This document shows, one piece after another, positions 1 to 7,017 of a stretch of 11,710 bases of DNA. The stretch is from JAZBPO01 sp036351675. GTDB lineage: Bacteria > Pseudomonadota > Gammaproteobacteria > Pseudomonadales > Azotimanducaceae. The stretch spans positions 1 to 11,710 of the forward strand of contig JAZBPO010000341.1 of NCBI GenBank assembly GCA_036351675.1, written 5' to 3'. Position 1 is the first letter of the stretch. Each line of letters opens with the position of its first letter. The position numbers were made by a program, and so were the translations under genes. A model generated the notes under the pieces. The model ran no database searches and was not told where the DNA came from. It was given only the letters and a program-made list of their open reading frames with translations.

Positions 1-3000
1 GCATCGTTCCTGGCCCGAGCCGAACGGCGTCGTAGAGGTACTGCGCGCTCGCAGGATTCTGGAACGGGACGTTCGTCGTACCGTTGAAGTAGACCGGCGC
101 ATTGATGGGCCCGTGACATCCGCTGCACGTTCCCGGTACGGAACCCGACGTCCAGAGCGCATTGCCAGCCGCCACCGTCGTACCTTCCTCGAAGGCGGAG
201 CAAGCTACGTTGCCGGCACCGAGCAGCGCCGCGTCGCTGCCGATCGCACATACGCGGTACCGGTAGGTGGTCGAGACGGCCAGGCTGTCGTTCTCGAACT
301 CGAGAGTCGTCGCCGCAAACGGCGGCTGCGCTGCCGCAGGGATCGTCGCGGAGGACACGACCGCCCCGCCAGGCCCGGTGAGCTGGTCGCGCTCGACCCG
401 GTATCCGACCACGGTGCCGCCGCCCGCACCAGCGGACCAGGACAGGCGCAGTTCCACGTCCGAGAAGACGACCACGGGGTCGAGCACTGGCGCAGAAGGC
501 GCCACCGTCGTCGTCACGCTGCCCGGATCCGAGCACGCCTCGCCGCCCGCACCGATCGCGCAGACGCGATAGGTGTACTCCGTATCGGCAGTCAGACCCT
601 CGTCGAGGCAGTCGAAGGTCGCGAGGCAGCCGGCATCGGCGAAGGTCACCTCCGCGAAGGCACCTGCGCCCTGCGACCGCTCCACGCGATAGCTGTCGAT
701 CGCGCCTCCTGCGGCCGGTGGCGTCCACTGCACCCGCACGCTGGTCGTACTCGTCACCGTGAGCGTGATCGTCGGTGCGGCAGGGGGCTCCGCGAGGGTC
801 TCCGCCGTACCCTCGGCGGAACACTGCTCGATGGCTCCCGGAACGTCGAGTGCACAGACGCGATAGGTGTATTCCGTTTCCGGCGTGAGTCCATCGTCCG
901 TGAACTCGCACGGCGACGCGGCGGAGCAGGGTCCGCGCGTCTGGGTCTCGATCGGCGCGAGCGTACCGCCCGCGAGACGCCGCTCGATGCGGAAACCCGT
1001 GGTCTCCCCGATCGGCGCCCCGCCGATCCCGACCCCTGCCTGCTCCCAGCGGAGCTGGATCTCCGTGTCGCTCAGCTCGCGTGGCGAATCCGTCAGGAAC
1101 GACGGCACGGCAGGCGCCGGCGGTACCAGCGTCGTCACCTCGACGACTTCGCTGAACGGGGACCGACCCGCCGCGTTCTCCGCCGCGACGCGATAGAAGT
1201 AGGTCGTCAGGGCGAGCAGCCCCGTATCGGTCGTGGCCACGTCGAGATCGAGATTGGGTCCGGCGACCACGCGCGTCTCGACGCTCGTGAAGTCCGCGTC
1301 GAGCGCCCGCTCGACGACGAACTGCGTCTCGTCCACGGCGTTGTCGCGCCAGACGAGATCCACCTCCTGATCGACGGCCGCATAGCGCGGCGCGCCGGCC
1401 TGGAGATCGCTCGGCGGCGCCGGCGGCGCGGGCGGGACCTCGAAGCCGCAGACGTCCGTGTCCGAGCCGCAGGGCGCGCCCGCCTCGATCCAGCTCAGAA
1501 GCTGCTGATACTGCTCGTACTTGCGCTGTTCGCCGTCCGGGTCGAGCGTGCAGGCGTCATCGTTCGCATCTGAACAGGGTACGGCCCGGAACAACGGACC
1601 CTGCTCGCTGCCCGCGTGCAGGAGCTGACTTCCGAGAGGTTTCGTGAGCAGACGGCTGAGCGCGGGCTCCGCGAAGTCGACCCGCTCGCGAACCGCGCGA
1701 TAGAACTCGGCCGAGTCGGCGAAGGATGCGCGTTCCAGGTACAAGGGGATGCCGGTGAACTCCGCCTGCTGATCGTTGTGACAGTCCGTGCACCCGGCTC
1801 CATCGAGGCCGAACAGGTTCTCGATGGCGACGTTCTGCTGCTGATCCGGGCGCGCGACGAAGACCGTCGCACGGTCGTCCAGCATCTCGCTGGTGAACTC
1901 GAGGTCCACGATCGCCTCGGGGCCGGACGCGAACTCCGCGTTCGAGGTCACGAGCCCGAGCCGGTAGACGCCAGGCGCGGAGACCGTGAGGCGGGCGACC
2001 GCCTGATCGTCGTCCTCGAGCGTCGCGTCGGCGGCCTGCTCGACGATCCGCCAGCGGAAGCCCGTGGAGAAGTCGCTCGCCGAGCCGTCGATCTCGACGG
2101 TCCGCGTCGGGGCGGCCGCACCGGGCAGCGCCGGCGGCAGATAGAGGCGACGTTCGGGTCCCGGACGCGCCACGGGGCGGCCCGGTTCGAGGGGCCGACC
2201 ACCCGCAGCGCGGAGCGCATCGTCCGCGGCGATACCAAGTGCGTCCGCGAGCACCGTCGGTGCGACCGGATCCTCCCAGAACTTCGCATAGGAGATGAGC
2301 GACAGCGGCATGACGCCGCGGCGGTAGACATAGTCGATGGTCAGGTCGCGATAGGCGATGAACTTCTCGAAGGAGGAGAAGTTGACCGCGTTCGCATCGT
2401 TCGCCTCCGCGACCTTCGACCCACGCAGCGCATGGCAGCCGAGGCAGTAGGGCTCGATGACCTGCTCGTAGAGTTCCTCCGCGCCGGCCGGGGCACCGGC
2501 GTCCTCGCGCCAGCCCACGGGCACGAAGTCACTGTCGATCACCAGCGGTTCACTGAGGCCTTCGAGGGCCTCGAGCGCGAAGGTGGCGCTCCAGTTGGCG
2601 GTGTCCTCGGCGCTGTCCGTGCGCTCGTCCTGCTGCGCGCGGAACACGTCCTCGACGAGGGCGTTGATGGCGGCGACGTTCTCGCGCTGGTCATCGAAGG
2701 TGAAGCCACTGCGCGAGGAGAACTCGAGGGATTCGGGGATGAGGATGCTGAAGCTGGAGGACTTGATCGAGACGTGCCGCGCCGCCGACGCGAAGTCGCC
2801 GGGCACCTCCGTGAAGTCCGTCGCGCCTTCGGCCGGCGGCCGCAGCGTACCGCCGTGGCAGATCACGCAGACGCCCGGCATGAACTTCACCCCACGCCCG
2901 TCGAAATCCACCTCCTTGAGTCGACACTGCTGGCCCTCGGGGCAGGGCTGACCGTTCTCGTCGGCGCGACCGTCCGGCGGCGCGAAGGTGTAGAACTTGA

Positions 3001-3883
3001 CCACCCAGCTGGAGCGATCCGTGCAGCTGCCCCCGCTGAGCGGACCGAACTCGAGCGCGTTGCTGCCGACGAGGAAGCGGCGCTCCCGGTCGATCGCCGC
3101 GTCCAGGTTGATCGGGCCGTAGGTGCTCGCATCCCCCGGTTCGACCTGGACGACGTAGTTGTCCTCGTAGATGGCGATTCCGCAGTCGTGCTCCCAGGCG
3201 TACATGTCGCGCCCGTAGCCGAGGTCCTTGGCGTCGCGGAAGACGGCGTTCGTGATCGCTTCCGGCGGGGTGGCGCTGAACGCGTTCGCCTGCCGCCAAC
3301 CCTCGAGCGTGGCGCGCTGATCCATCGGGTCGACGGTGGCGTAGTAGGCGTCCGCGAAGGCCCGGGAGTCGATCGCGGAATCCTCCAGCGCGAGGCGTTC
3401 GCCGGCGCCGGCGCCATTCGCGTCGGTCCGCGACAGAACCCGGTTCCCGCGCACCAGGAAGACCACCACGTCCTCGGTGGACTCGACCTCCACGACGAGG
3501 GCCCCGGGCTCGGCGAGCGAAACGGGAAAGCGAGGGTTCCCTGCGTGGAACGGGTCGTCCAGTCCACCCGCAGCGCCCGCCTCCCAGCTGCCGTCGAGCA
3601 CCTCGACGGCGCCGTCGCGCTCGATGCGGATCGAGAAGGAACCGGTCGTGCCCGCGCCCGCGGTACCCACGACCACCTCGTAGTCACCGGCACCGAGCCC
3701 GACCTGCTTGTTGATGAACGTCAGGAACGAGTTCGGCGTGAACGCCGCCGCGGCCCCGATCGCGTTCTGCGGGGTGGCCGTCGGTTCCGGCCGTGGCGCG
3801 TCGCGCGAGTCGACGGACCCTCCACCACCGCAGGCGGAGAGCATGGAGACGAGGAGCACGGGAACGATGGAAGCGAATCGCAT
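1..3883 (-). CDS. Large multihaem c-type cytochrome lipoprotein with PKD-like and four fibronectin type III domains (C-terminus outside window)
   Basis: The frame is open for about 1294 codons from ATG 3883 and runs off the window. An AGAGG Shine-Dalgarno lies 8 bases before the ATG. The N-terminus is a lipoprotein signal with lipobox LSAC (Cys18, then Gly, so probably outer-membrane sorted). A beta-rich N-terminal region follows. Four CXXCH haem-attachment motifs lie at about residues 339-343 (CVICH), 480-484 (CLGCH), 698-702 (CTDCH) and 1253-1257 (CSGCH). Candidate distal ligands are Met525 (VMPLS) and His756 (LLHAG); the 698-800 block resembles planctomycete-type cytochrome c domains. A PKD/Ig-like domain spans about 575-660, and four FnIII domains span about 818-1235, each with a Y-x-Y-R-V motif. 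Likely role (inference): surface-exposed electron transfer or redox enzyme. It follows the beta-barrel gene by 50 bases and is probably co-transcribed. No enzymatic family is recognised for residues 25-330. Confidence 0.88.
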   Translation of the reverse strand, partial: MRFASIVPVLLVSMLSACGGGGSVDSRDAPRPEPTATPQNAIGAAAAFTPNSFLTFINKQVGLGAGDYEVVVGTAGAGTTGSFSIRIERDGAVEVLDGSWEAGAAGGLDDPFHAGNPRFPVSLAEPGALVVEVESTEDVVVFLVRGNRVLSRTDANGAGAGERLALEDSAIDSRAFADAYYATVDPMDQRATLEGWRQANAFSATPPEAITNAVFRDAKDLGYGRDMYAWEHDCGIAIYEDNYVVQVEPGDASTYGPINLDAAIDRERRFLVGSNALEFGPLSGGSCTDRSSWVVKFYTFAPPDGRADENGQPCPEGQQCRLKEVDFDGRGVKFMPGVCVICHGGTLRPPAEGATDFTEVPGDFASAARHVSIKSSSFSILIPESLEFSSRSGFTFDDQRENVAAINALVEDVFRAQQDERTDSAEDTANWSATFALEALEGLSEPLVIDSDFVPVGWREDAGAPAGAEELYEQVIEPYCLGCHALRGSKVAEANDANAVNFSSFEKFIAYRDLTIDYVYRRGVMPLSLISYAKFWEDPVAPTVLADALGIAADDALRAAGGRPLEPGRPVARPGPERRLYLPPALPGAAAPTRTVEIDGSASDFSTGFRWRIVEQAADATLEDDDQAVARLTVSAPGVYRLGLVTSNAEFASGPEAIVDLEFTSEMLDDRATVFVARPDQQQNVAIENLFGLDGAGCTDCHNDQQAEFTGIPLYLERASFADSAEFYRAVRERVDFAEPALSRLLTKPLGSQLLHAGSEQGPLFRAVPCSDANDDACTLDPDGEQRKYEQYQQLLSWIEAGAPCGSDTDVCGFEVPPAPPAPPSDLQAGAPRYAAVDQEVDLVWRDNAVDETQFVVERALDADFTSVETRVVAGPNLDLDVATTDTGLLALTTYFYRVAAENAAGRSPFSEVVEVTTLVPPAPAVPSFLTDSPRELSDTEIQLRWEQAGVGIGGAPIGETTGFRIERRLAGGTLAPIETQTRGPCSAASPCEFTDDGLTPETEYTYRVCALDVPGAIEQCSAEGTAETLAEPPAAPTITLTVTSTTSVRVQWTPPAAGGAIDSYRVERSQGAGAFAEVTFADAGCLATFDCLDEGLTADTEYTYRVCAIGAGGEACSDPGSVTTTVAPSAPVLDPVVVFSDVELRLSWSAGAGGGTVVGYRVERDQLTGPGGAVVSSATIPAAAQPPFAATTLEFENDSLAVSTTYRYRVCAIGSDAALLGAGNVACSAFEEGTTVAAGNALWTSGSVPGTCSGCHGPINAPVYFNGTTNVPFQNPASAQYLYDAVRLGPGTM
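561..586 (-). repeat. DNA-level FnIII repeat, copy A
   Basis: The first 16 bases (561-576) are identical to 855-870, and 8 of the next 10 match. The segment encodes the conserved TEYTYRVCA strand of the third FnIII domain. The two copies are 294 bases (98 codons) apart, one FnIII unit, which suggests tandem domain duplication. Confidence 0.6.
855..880 (-). repeat. DNA-level FnIII repeat, copy B
   Basis: This is the partner of the segment at 561-586 and encodes TEYTYRVCA in the second FnIII domain. The 294-base offset keeps frame and equals one domain. A more diverged relative around 245-270 encodes TYRYRVCA in the fourth domain. Confidence 0.6.
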
Positions 3884-3933
3884 GGCACGGGCCTCTTCAG
3901 TGCATTCGGCGCACCTGGCGCGTTCGTCGGCGT

Positions 3934-4932
3934 TCAGATCCGGAAGCCGAGCGACAGACGCAGCACGCGATTGTCGTAGTCGTTGTCCCGCTCACCCTTG
4001 ATGCGGACCTCCACCCACTCGAAGGCGATGTTCGCGCGCTGGCCCAGGGTGCGCGACAGGACGAGGGAGTATTCCTGCGACTCGGCAGGCAGACGGTAGA
4101 CGAACCAGGTACCGTCGAACGCGTCATTGAAGGCGTCGTCGCGCTGGATGACTTCCGCGGCGGCGATGAGATCGAAGATGTCGTTCACGGCATCGCCGTT
4201 CGGCAGCACGACCCGTGCCGTCGACCAGACATCGCCGTCGACGTAGGCGGCACGCGCGTCGAGCTGCCAACTGGATCCGAGATCGACACTGGCCCCGAGG
4301 AACGCGGACCACTGGGTGAGATCGAAGACTTCGGAGCGCGCCTGCCGGTCCCGGTACTCGCCGCCGACGGAGACGACGGCGCGAGGACCGATGTTGGTGC
4401 CGAGCTCCACCGTTCCGGTGTAGACGTCGCTGTCCCGCTGCGTGAAGTCGAAGTCCTGGCCCTCGGCGCGCAGCCCGATGCGCAGGAAGGGCGGGAGCGG
4501 CGAACTCGTCAGGCGCGTATCGAGGGAGATCTCGACACCGCCGCCGTAGTGGCCCAACCCCGTGACCTCGCGCTGTTCACGCCCCTGAAGGAAACCGCGC
4601 AGGGAGGCGTCGACGCGCCCGCTCATGAGCGTGCGCGTGTAGCTCGCTCCGAGGATCGCCTCCGCGAACTCGTCCGCGACGATGTCGCGACCGCGCTCCG
4701 CCTGACTGACGTTGTCGACACTGGCGCCAGCGATGCTCGCATCGAAGCCGAAGGGGGACGACGCCGGCTCCGCCTGCGCCGGAGCGCCGACGGAGACGAT
4801 CAGCGCGCACAGCAGGCGCGCGAGAAAGGGTCTGGAAGCAGGGAGAATACAGGCTCCGCGGCTGCCAGCGACTGCGGGCCAGCAGCGACTGGCCGAGGAC
4901 GACCACGTCGTCCATGGCGATCGATCGTGCAC
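3934..4932 (-). CDS. Outer-membrane beta-barrel protein
   Basis: The frame runs 332 codons from GTG 4932 to TGA at 3936-3934. Residues about 35-54 form a signal peptide (hydrophobic ARLLCALIVSVG, then AQA as signal peptidase I site before EPASS). The mature part alternates short amphipathic beta strands with turns (for example GLRAEGQDFDF, VSVGGEYRD, LRLSLGFRI). It ends in a Phe-containing last strand, as expected for BAM-inserted barrels. About 280 mature residues suggest a small to medium barrel. The start is uncertain: the GTG leaves an unusually long 34-residue Arg-rich n-region. ATT 4848, with GGAG 5 bases upstream, would give a textbook signal of about 26 residues, but ATT starts are rare. 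It lies 50 bases ahead of the multihaem lipoprotein gene and could be its outer-membrane partner (inference). No specific family or substrate is recognised. Confidence 0.8.
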   Translation of the reverse strand: MHDRSPWTTWSSSASRCWPAVAGSRGACILPASRPFLARLLCALIVSVGAPAQAEPASSPFGFDASIAGASVDNVSQAERGRDIVADEFAEAILGASYTRTLMSGRVDASLRGFLQGREQREVTGLGHYGGGVEISLDTRLTSSPLPPFLRIGLRAEGQDFDFTQRDSDVYTGTVELGTNIGPRAVVSVGGEYRDRQARSEVFDLTQWSAFLGASVDLGSSWQLDARAAYVDGDVWSTARVVLPNGDAVNDIFDLIAAAEVIQRDDAFNDAFDGTWFVYRLPAESQEYSLVLSRTLGQRANIAFEWVEVRIKGERDNDYDNRVLRLSLGFRI

Positions 4933-5036
4933 TACCTGACCCCCACTTCCCCGAGGACCGTTGGTACGGCCCCTCTCCCCAGAGTCGAGGGCGAGCGTGC
5001 GTCCTGCACGGCTGCGCCTTCCATGGCCGAGACCAT
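4932..5036 (-). CDS. Possible 34-residue leader ORF ahead of the beta-barrel gene
   Basis: ATG 5036 is preceded by GAGG at a 5-base spacing, and the frame ends at TAG 4934-4932. The stop shares its last G with the GTG 4932 start of the barrel gene (TAGTG). The candidate promoter at 5084-5055 would place transcription start only about 12 bases upstream of the ATG. The peptide begins MVSAMEGAAV and shows no signal peptide or recognised motif. It could couple translation to the barrel gene or be chance. The evidence is positional only. Confidence 0.2.
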   Translation of the reverse strand: MVSAMEGAAVQDARSPSTLGRGAVPTVLGEVGVR

Positions 5037-5054
5037 CGTCGCCTCAGCTGATCG

Positions 5055-5084
5055 ACTATGTGCCGCTGGCTGTCCGCAGGTCAA
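5055..5084 (-). promoter_or_regulatory. Candidate sigma-70-type promoter for the beta-barrel/cytochrome pair
   Basis: On the minus strand, TTGACC (5084-5079, five of six matches to TTGACA) is followed after 18 bases by CATAGT (5060-5055, four of six matches to TATAAT). It lies in the 215-base gap between the helical-repeat gene and the barrel gene, correctly oriented. This would let the last two genes of the cluster be transcribed separately. It is consensus matching only, and chance matches are possible. Confidence 0.35.
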
Positions 5085-5147
5085 CCCGGCCGCCGATCCG
5101 CTGGCCGTGCACGGCGCGCAGCGGCAGCAGGCCGAAGCGCACGGTGC

Positions 5148-6257
5148 TCAGTGCGTACGGCCGTCCGGAAGCAGACGATTGCTGAAGGCGATGGCGCCGG
5201 CCGCCGAGGTCTCCGCGGCTGCGTCGCCGGGCAGGGTCTCGTCCAGCGACGCGGAGACCGACGCCGGCGGAGGCGGCTCGGGGGTCGGCTCACTGATGGC
5301 GACCAGGGCCGCACCGTCGACGTCGTCAGCTGCGGCCGGCGCATCGCCGGCAGCCGCCGCGACCTCCGTTTCCCGCGGCGTCGGCGCAACGCCGCGGCCG
5401 AGTACGCGGAGCGCCCGCTCGCGAACGCGACGGAAGTTCTCGTCGCCCGCGAAGGCGTCCGGGTCCAGCTCGGCGATGAGTGTGGCCGTCGCCGCGTCCT
5501 CGGAGCGCCTGAATGCCGCGGCGAGCGAGCGGAACGCTGCGTCCATGGATCCGGACGCAGCGAGCAGCCGCCCGAGCGCTCGCAGCAGCTCGGGTTCGTT
5601 CGGGGCACTGGCGAGCAGCGCCGCGTCACACACCTCGAGGCGATCCCCGGAGACGCACGCCTCGACGGCGTCGGCGCGCCGTGCCCGCGCGTCGGCCTCG
5701 AGCGCATCGAGGCGCGGCGCGGAGACGCCCGCGCTGCGGGCGTCCTGCAGCACGTCGAGGGCGCGCGCAGGACGCTCCGTGCGGAGCAGCTTCTCCACGA
5801 GCGCCGCGAAGAGCGGCGCTTCGGGCTGGTCGGCCACGAGCTCCTCGCACGCCGAGATCGTCCGGTCCGTCGTGACGCCGCCCAGGCAGTAGCCCCGCAG
5901 TGCAGCACGTCGGCGCCGATTCGCCTCGGCGCCGCGGTCCCGCTCGCGGGCGACCCGCTGCTCCTCGACGTTGCTGAGGGCGAGGTTCAGCAGACTGCAG
6001 ATGCGTCGACCGTCGGTGCAGGCCTGGACGCCCCGACGCACCACGACGGCCGCTTCGACGAATTCCTCACGGTCCACGTGGAGGTCGCAGAGCTTCAGGC
6101 GCGCCGCCGCGTCGGTCGCGTCCGCGCGCAGCGCGTCCTCGCAGGCCCGGACGCTGTCGCAGGGATGGGGCGCATCGTCCGAAAGGCAGATGCCGCCATG
6201 CGCCAGCGGTGCGACCCCGAGCAGCACCAGCAGGGCGACGCGGACCGGAGCGCGCAT
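5148..6257 (-). CDS. Secreted Cys-rich helical-repeat (TPR/Sel1-like) protein
   Basis: ATG 6257 gives 369 residues, ending in TGA at 5150-5148. A GTG directly upstream (6260) is an alternative, but GAG lies 5 bases before the ATG. Residues 1-22 form a signal peptide (VRVALLVLLGVAPLAHG). The mature protein is largely alpha-helical, with TPR-like A/L-rich helix pairs over about residues 35-285. Ten mature cysteines at 24, 33, 39, 57, 80, 87, 124, 137, 201 and 210 recur at helix starts, an even number suited to disulfides in the periplasm. Residues about 290-350 are a Pro/Ala/Glu-rich, probably disordered tail. The gene starts 22 bases after the lipoprotein stop, so it is probably in the same operon as the kinase. 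A protein-interaction scaffold is the likely role (inference). I do not recognise a named family. Confidence 0.82.
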   Translation of the reverse strand: MRAPVRVALLVLLGVAPLAHGGICLSDDAPHPCDSVRACEDALRADATDAAARLKLCDLHVDREEFVEAAVVVRRGVQACTDGRRICSLLNLALSNVEEQRVARERDRGAEANRRRRAALRGYCLGGVTTDRTISACEELVADQPEAPLFAALVEKLLRTERPARALDVLQDARSAGVSAPRLDALEADARARRADAVEACVSGDRLEVCDAALLASAPNEPELLRALGRLLAASGSMDAAFRSLAAAFRRSEDAATATLIAELDPDAFAGDENFRRVRERALRVLGRGVAPTPRETEVAAAAGDAPAAADDVDGAALVAISEPTPEPPPPASVSASLDETLPGDAAAETSAAGAIAFSNRLLPDGRTH

Positions 6258-6279
6258 CACGTCTCGGAACCCCGGCCGA

Positions 6280-7017
6280 TCAGTAGCCGGCTCCGGCAGA
6301 GCTGCCCATGCGACGGAAGATCCACTCTCCGCCCGGGAGCCGCACGAGATTCATCAGGTACCAGCGGTCGACCGTGCTGTAGGGCGGATCCTCGCGCTCG
6401 ACCATGGCGTCGAGCTCGCGGCGCAGGCCGACCATGCCCGCTTCGCCCGGTGCGTCCCCGACCGTACCGCTGCCGTCCGCGTCCTCGCCTTCCTCGACGG
6501 CCCGCACGAGGCGCGCGATCTCTGCCGTGAGCTGCGCGAGCTCGCTGCGCGAGCCCGGCTCCAGGGCATCCCGGACGTAGAGATCCACGAGTCCCGCCCG
6601 CTGCAGGACGCCGTCCACGTCCTGCCGGAAACGCACGGCGAAGCGCTCGACGTTGCGGGTCGCATCGTCGGTCTGCGCGGCGAACTCGATGTGATTCGCC
6701 GCCTCGTCGACCGCACGCGCGAGCGAGTAGTCGGAGTCACCGTTGACGACTGCATTGAGCTCCACGAGCGCGTCCTGCGTGGCGTCCACGGAATCCGCCG
6801 CGCCAAGGCGCCCGTCGACCAGTGCACGTGCCTCGAGCATGCGGTCCTCGGCGATGACGAAGTAACCGAGCTCTCCGGGGGTCTGGGGGGCCCCCGTGAT
6901 CGCATGGCCGACGTGGACGTGCGCGATCGTCGGCGGCCTGCTCGTCGCGCAGCCCCCGATCACACACAGCAACGGCAGGACGACGAGCAACGAAGTTCTG
7001 GAACGAATACGTTTCAT
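6280..7017 (-). CDS. Lipoprotein with an HVHVGH motif, family not recognised
   Basis: ATG 7017 overlaps the kinase stop as ATGA, pointing to translational coupling. The product has 245 residues. The N-terminus is MKRIRSRTS plus a hydrophobic stretch and lipobox IGGC (Cys23), so the mature protein is lipid-anchored; Ala at +2 suggests the outer membrane. Just after the anchor lies HVHVGH (His33, His35, His38), and a further His109 (AANHIEF) sits in the helical middle. The clustered histidines suggest metal or haem binding. Residues 179-186 (DADGSGTV) match the first eight positions of an EF-hand loop, but position 12 is Pro, not Glu, so calcium binding is doubtful. Most of the rest looks alpha-helical. 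The protein may transduce between the kinase's periplasmic domain and the outer membrane (inference from gene order only). The open frame extends upstream to 7827, but that part is antisense-free shadow of the kinase gene, not coding here. Confidence 0.85.
   Translation of the reverse strand: MKRIRSRTSLLVVLPLLCVIGGCATSRPPTIAHVHVGHAITGAPQTPGELGYFVIAEDRMLEARALVDGRLGAADSVDATQDALVELNAVVNGDSDYSLARAVDEAANHIEFAAQTDDATRNVERFAVRFRQDVDGVLQRAGLVDLYVRDALEPGSRSELAQLTAEIARLVRAVEEGEDADGSGTVGDAPGEAGMVGLRRELDAMVEREDPPYSTVDRWYLMNLVRLPGGEWIFRRMGSSAGAGY

Noticed and set aside
6457..6483. EF-hand in the His-motif lipoprotein
   Set aside because: DADGSGTV matches the first half of the loop, but the position-12 acidic residue is Pro and no flanking EF helices are evident.
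113..6530. Several long plus-strand open frames (113-1573, 1616-3979, 3793-5892, 5058-6530)
   Set aside because: They lie antisense to well-supported minus-strand genes, are Arg-rich with no domains or signal peptides, and are expected chance frames in high-GC DNA.
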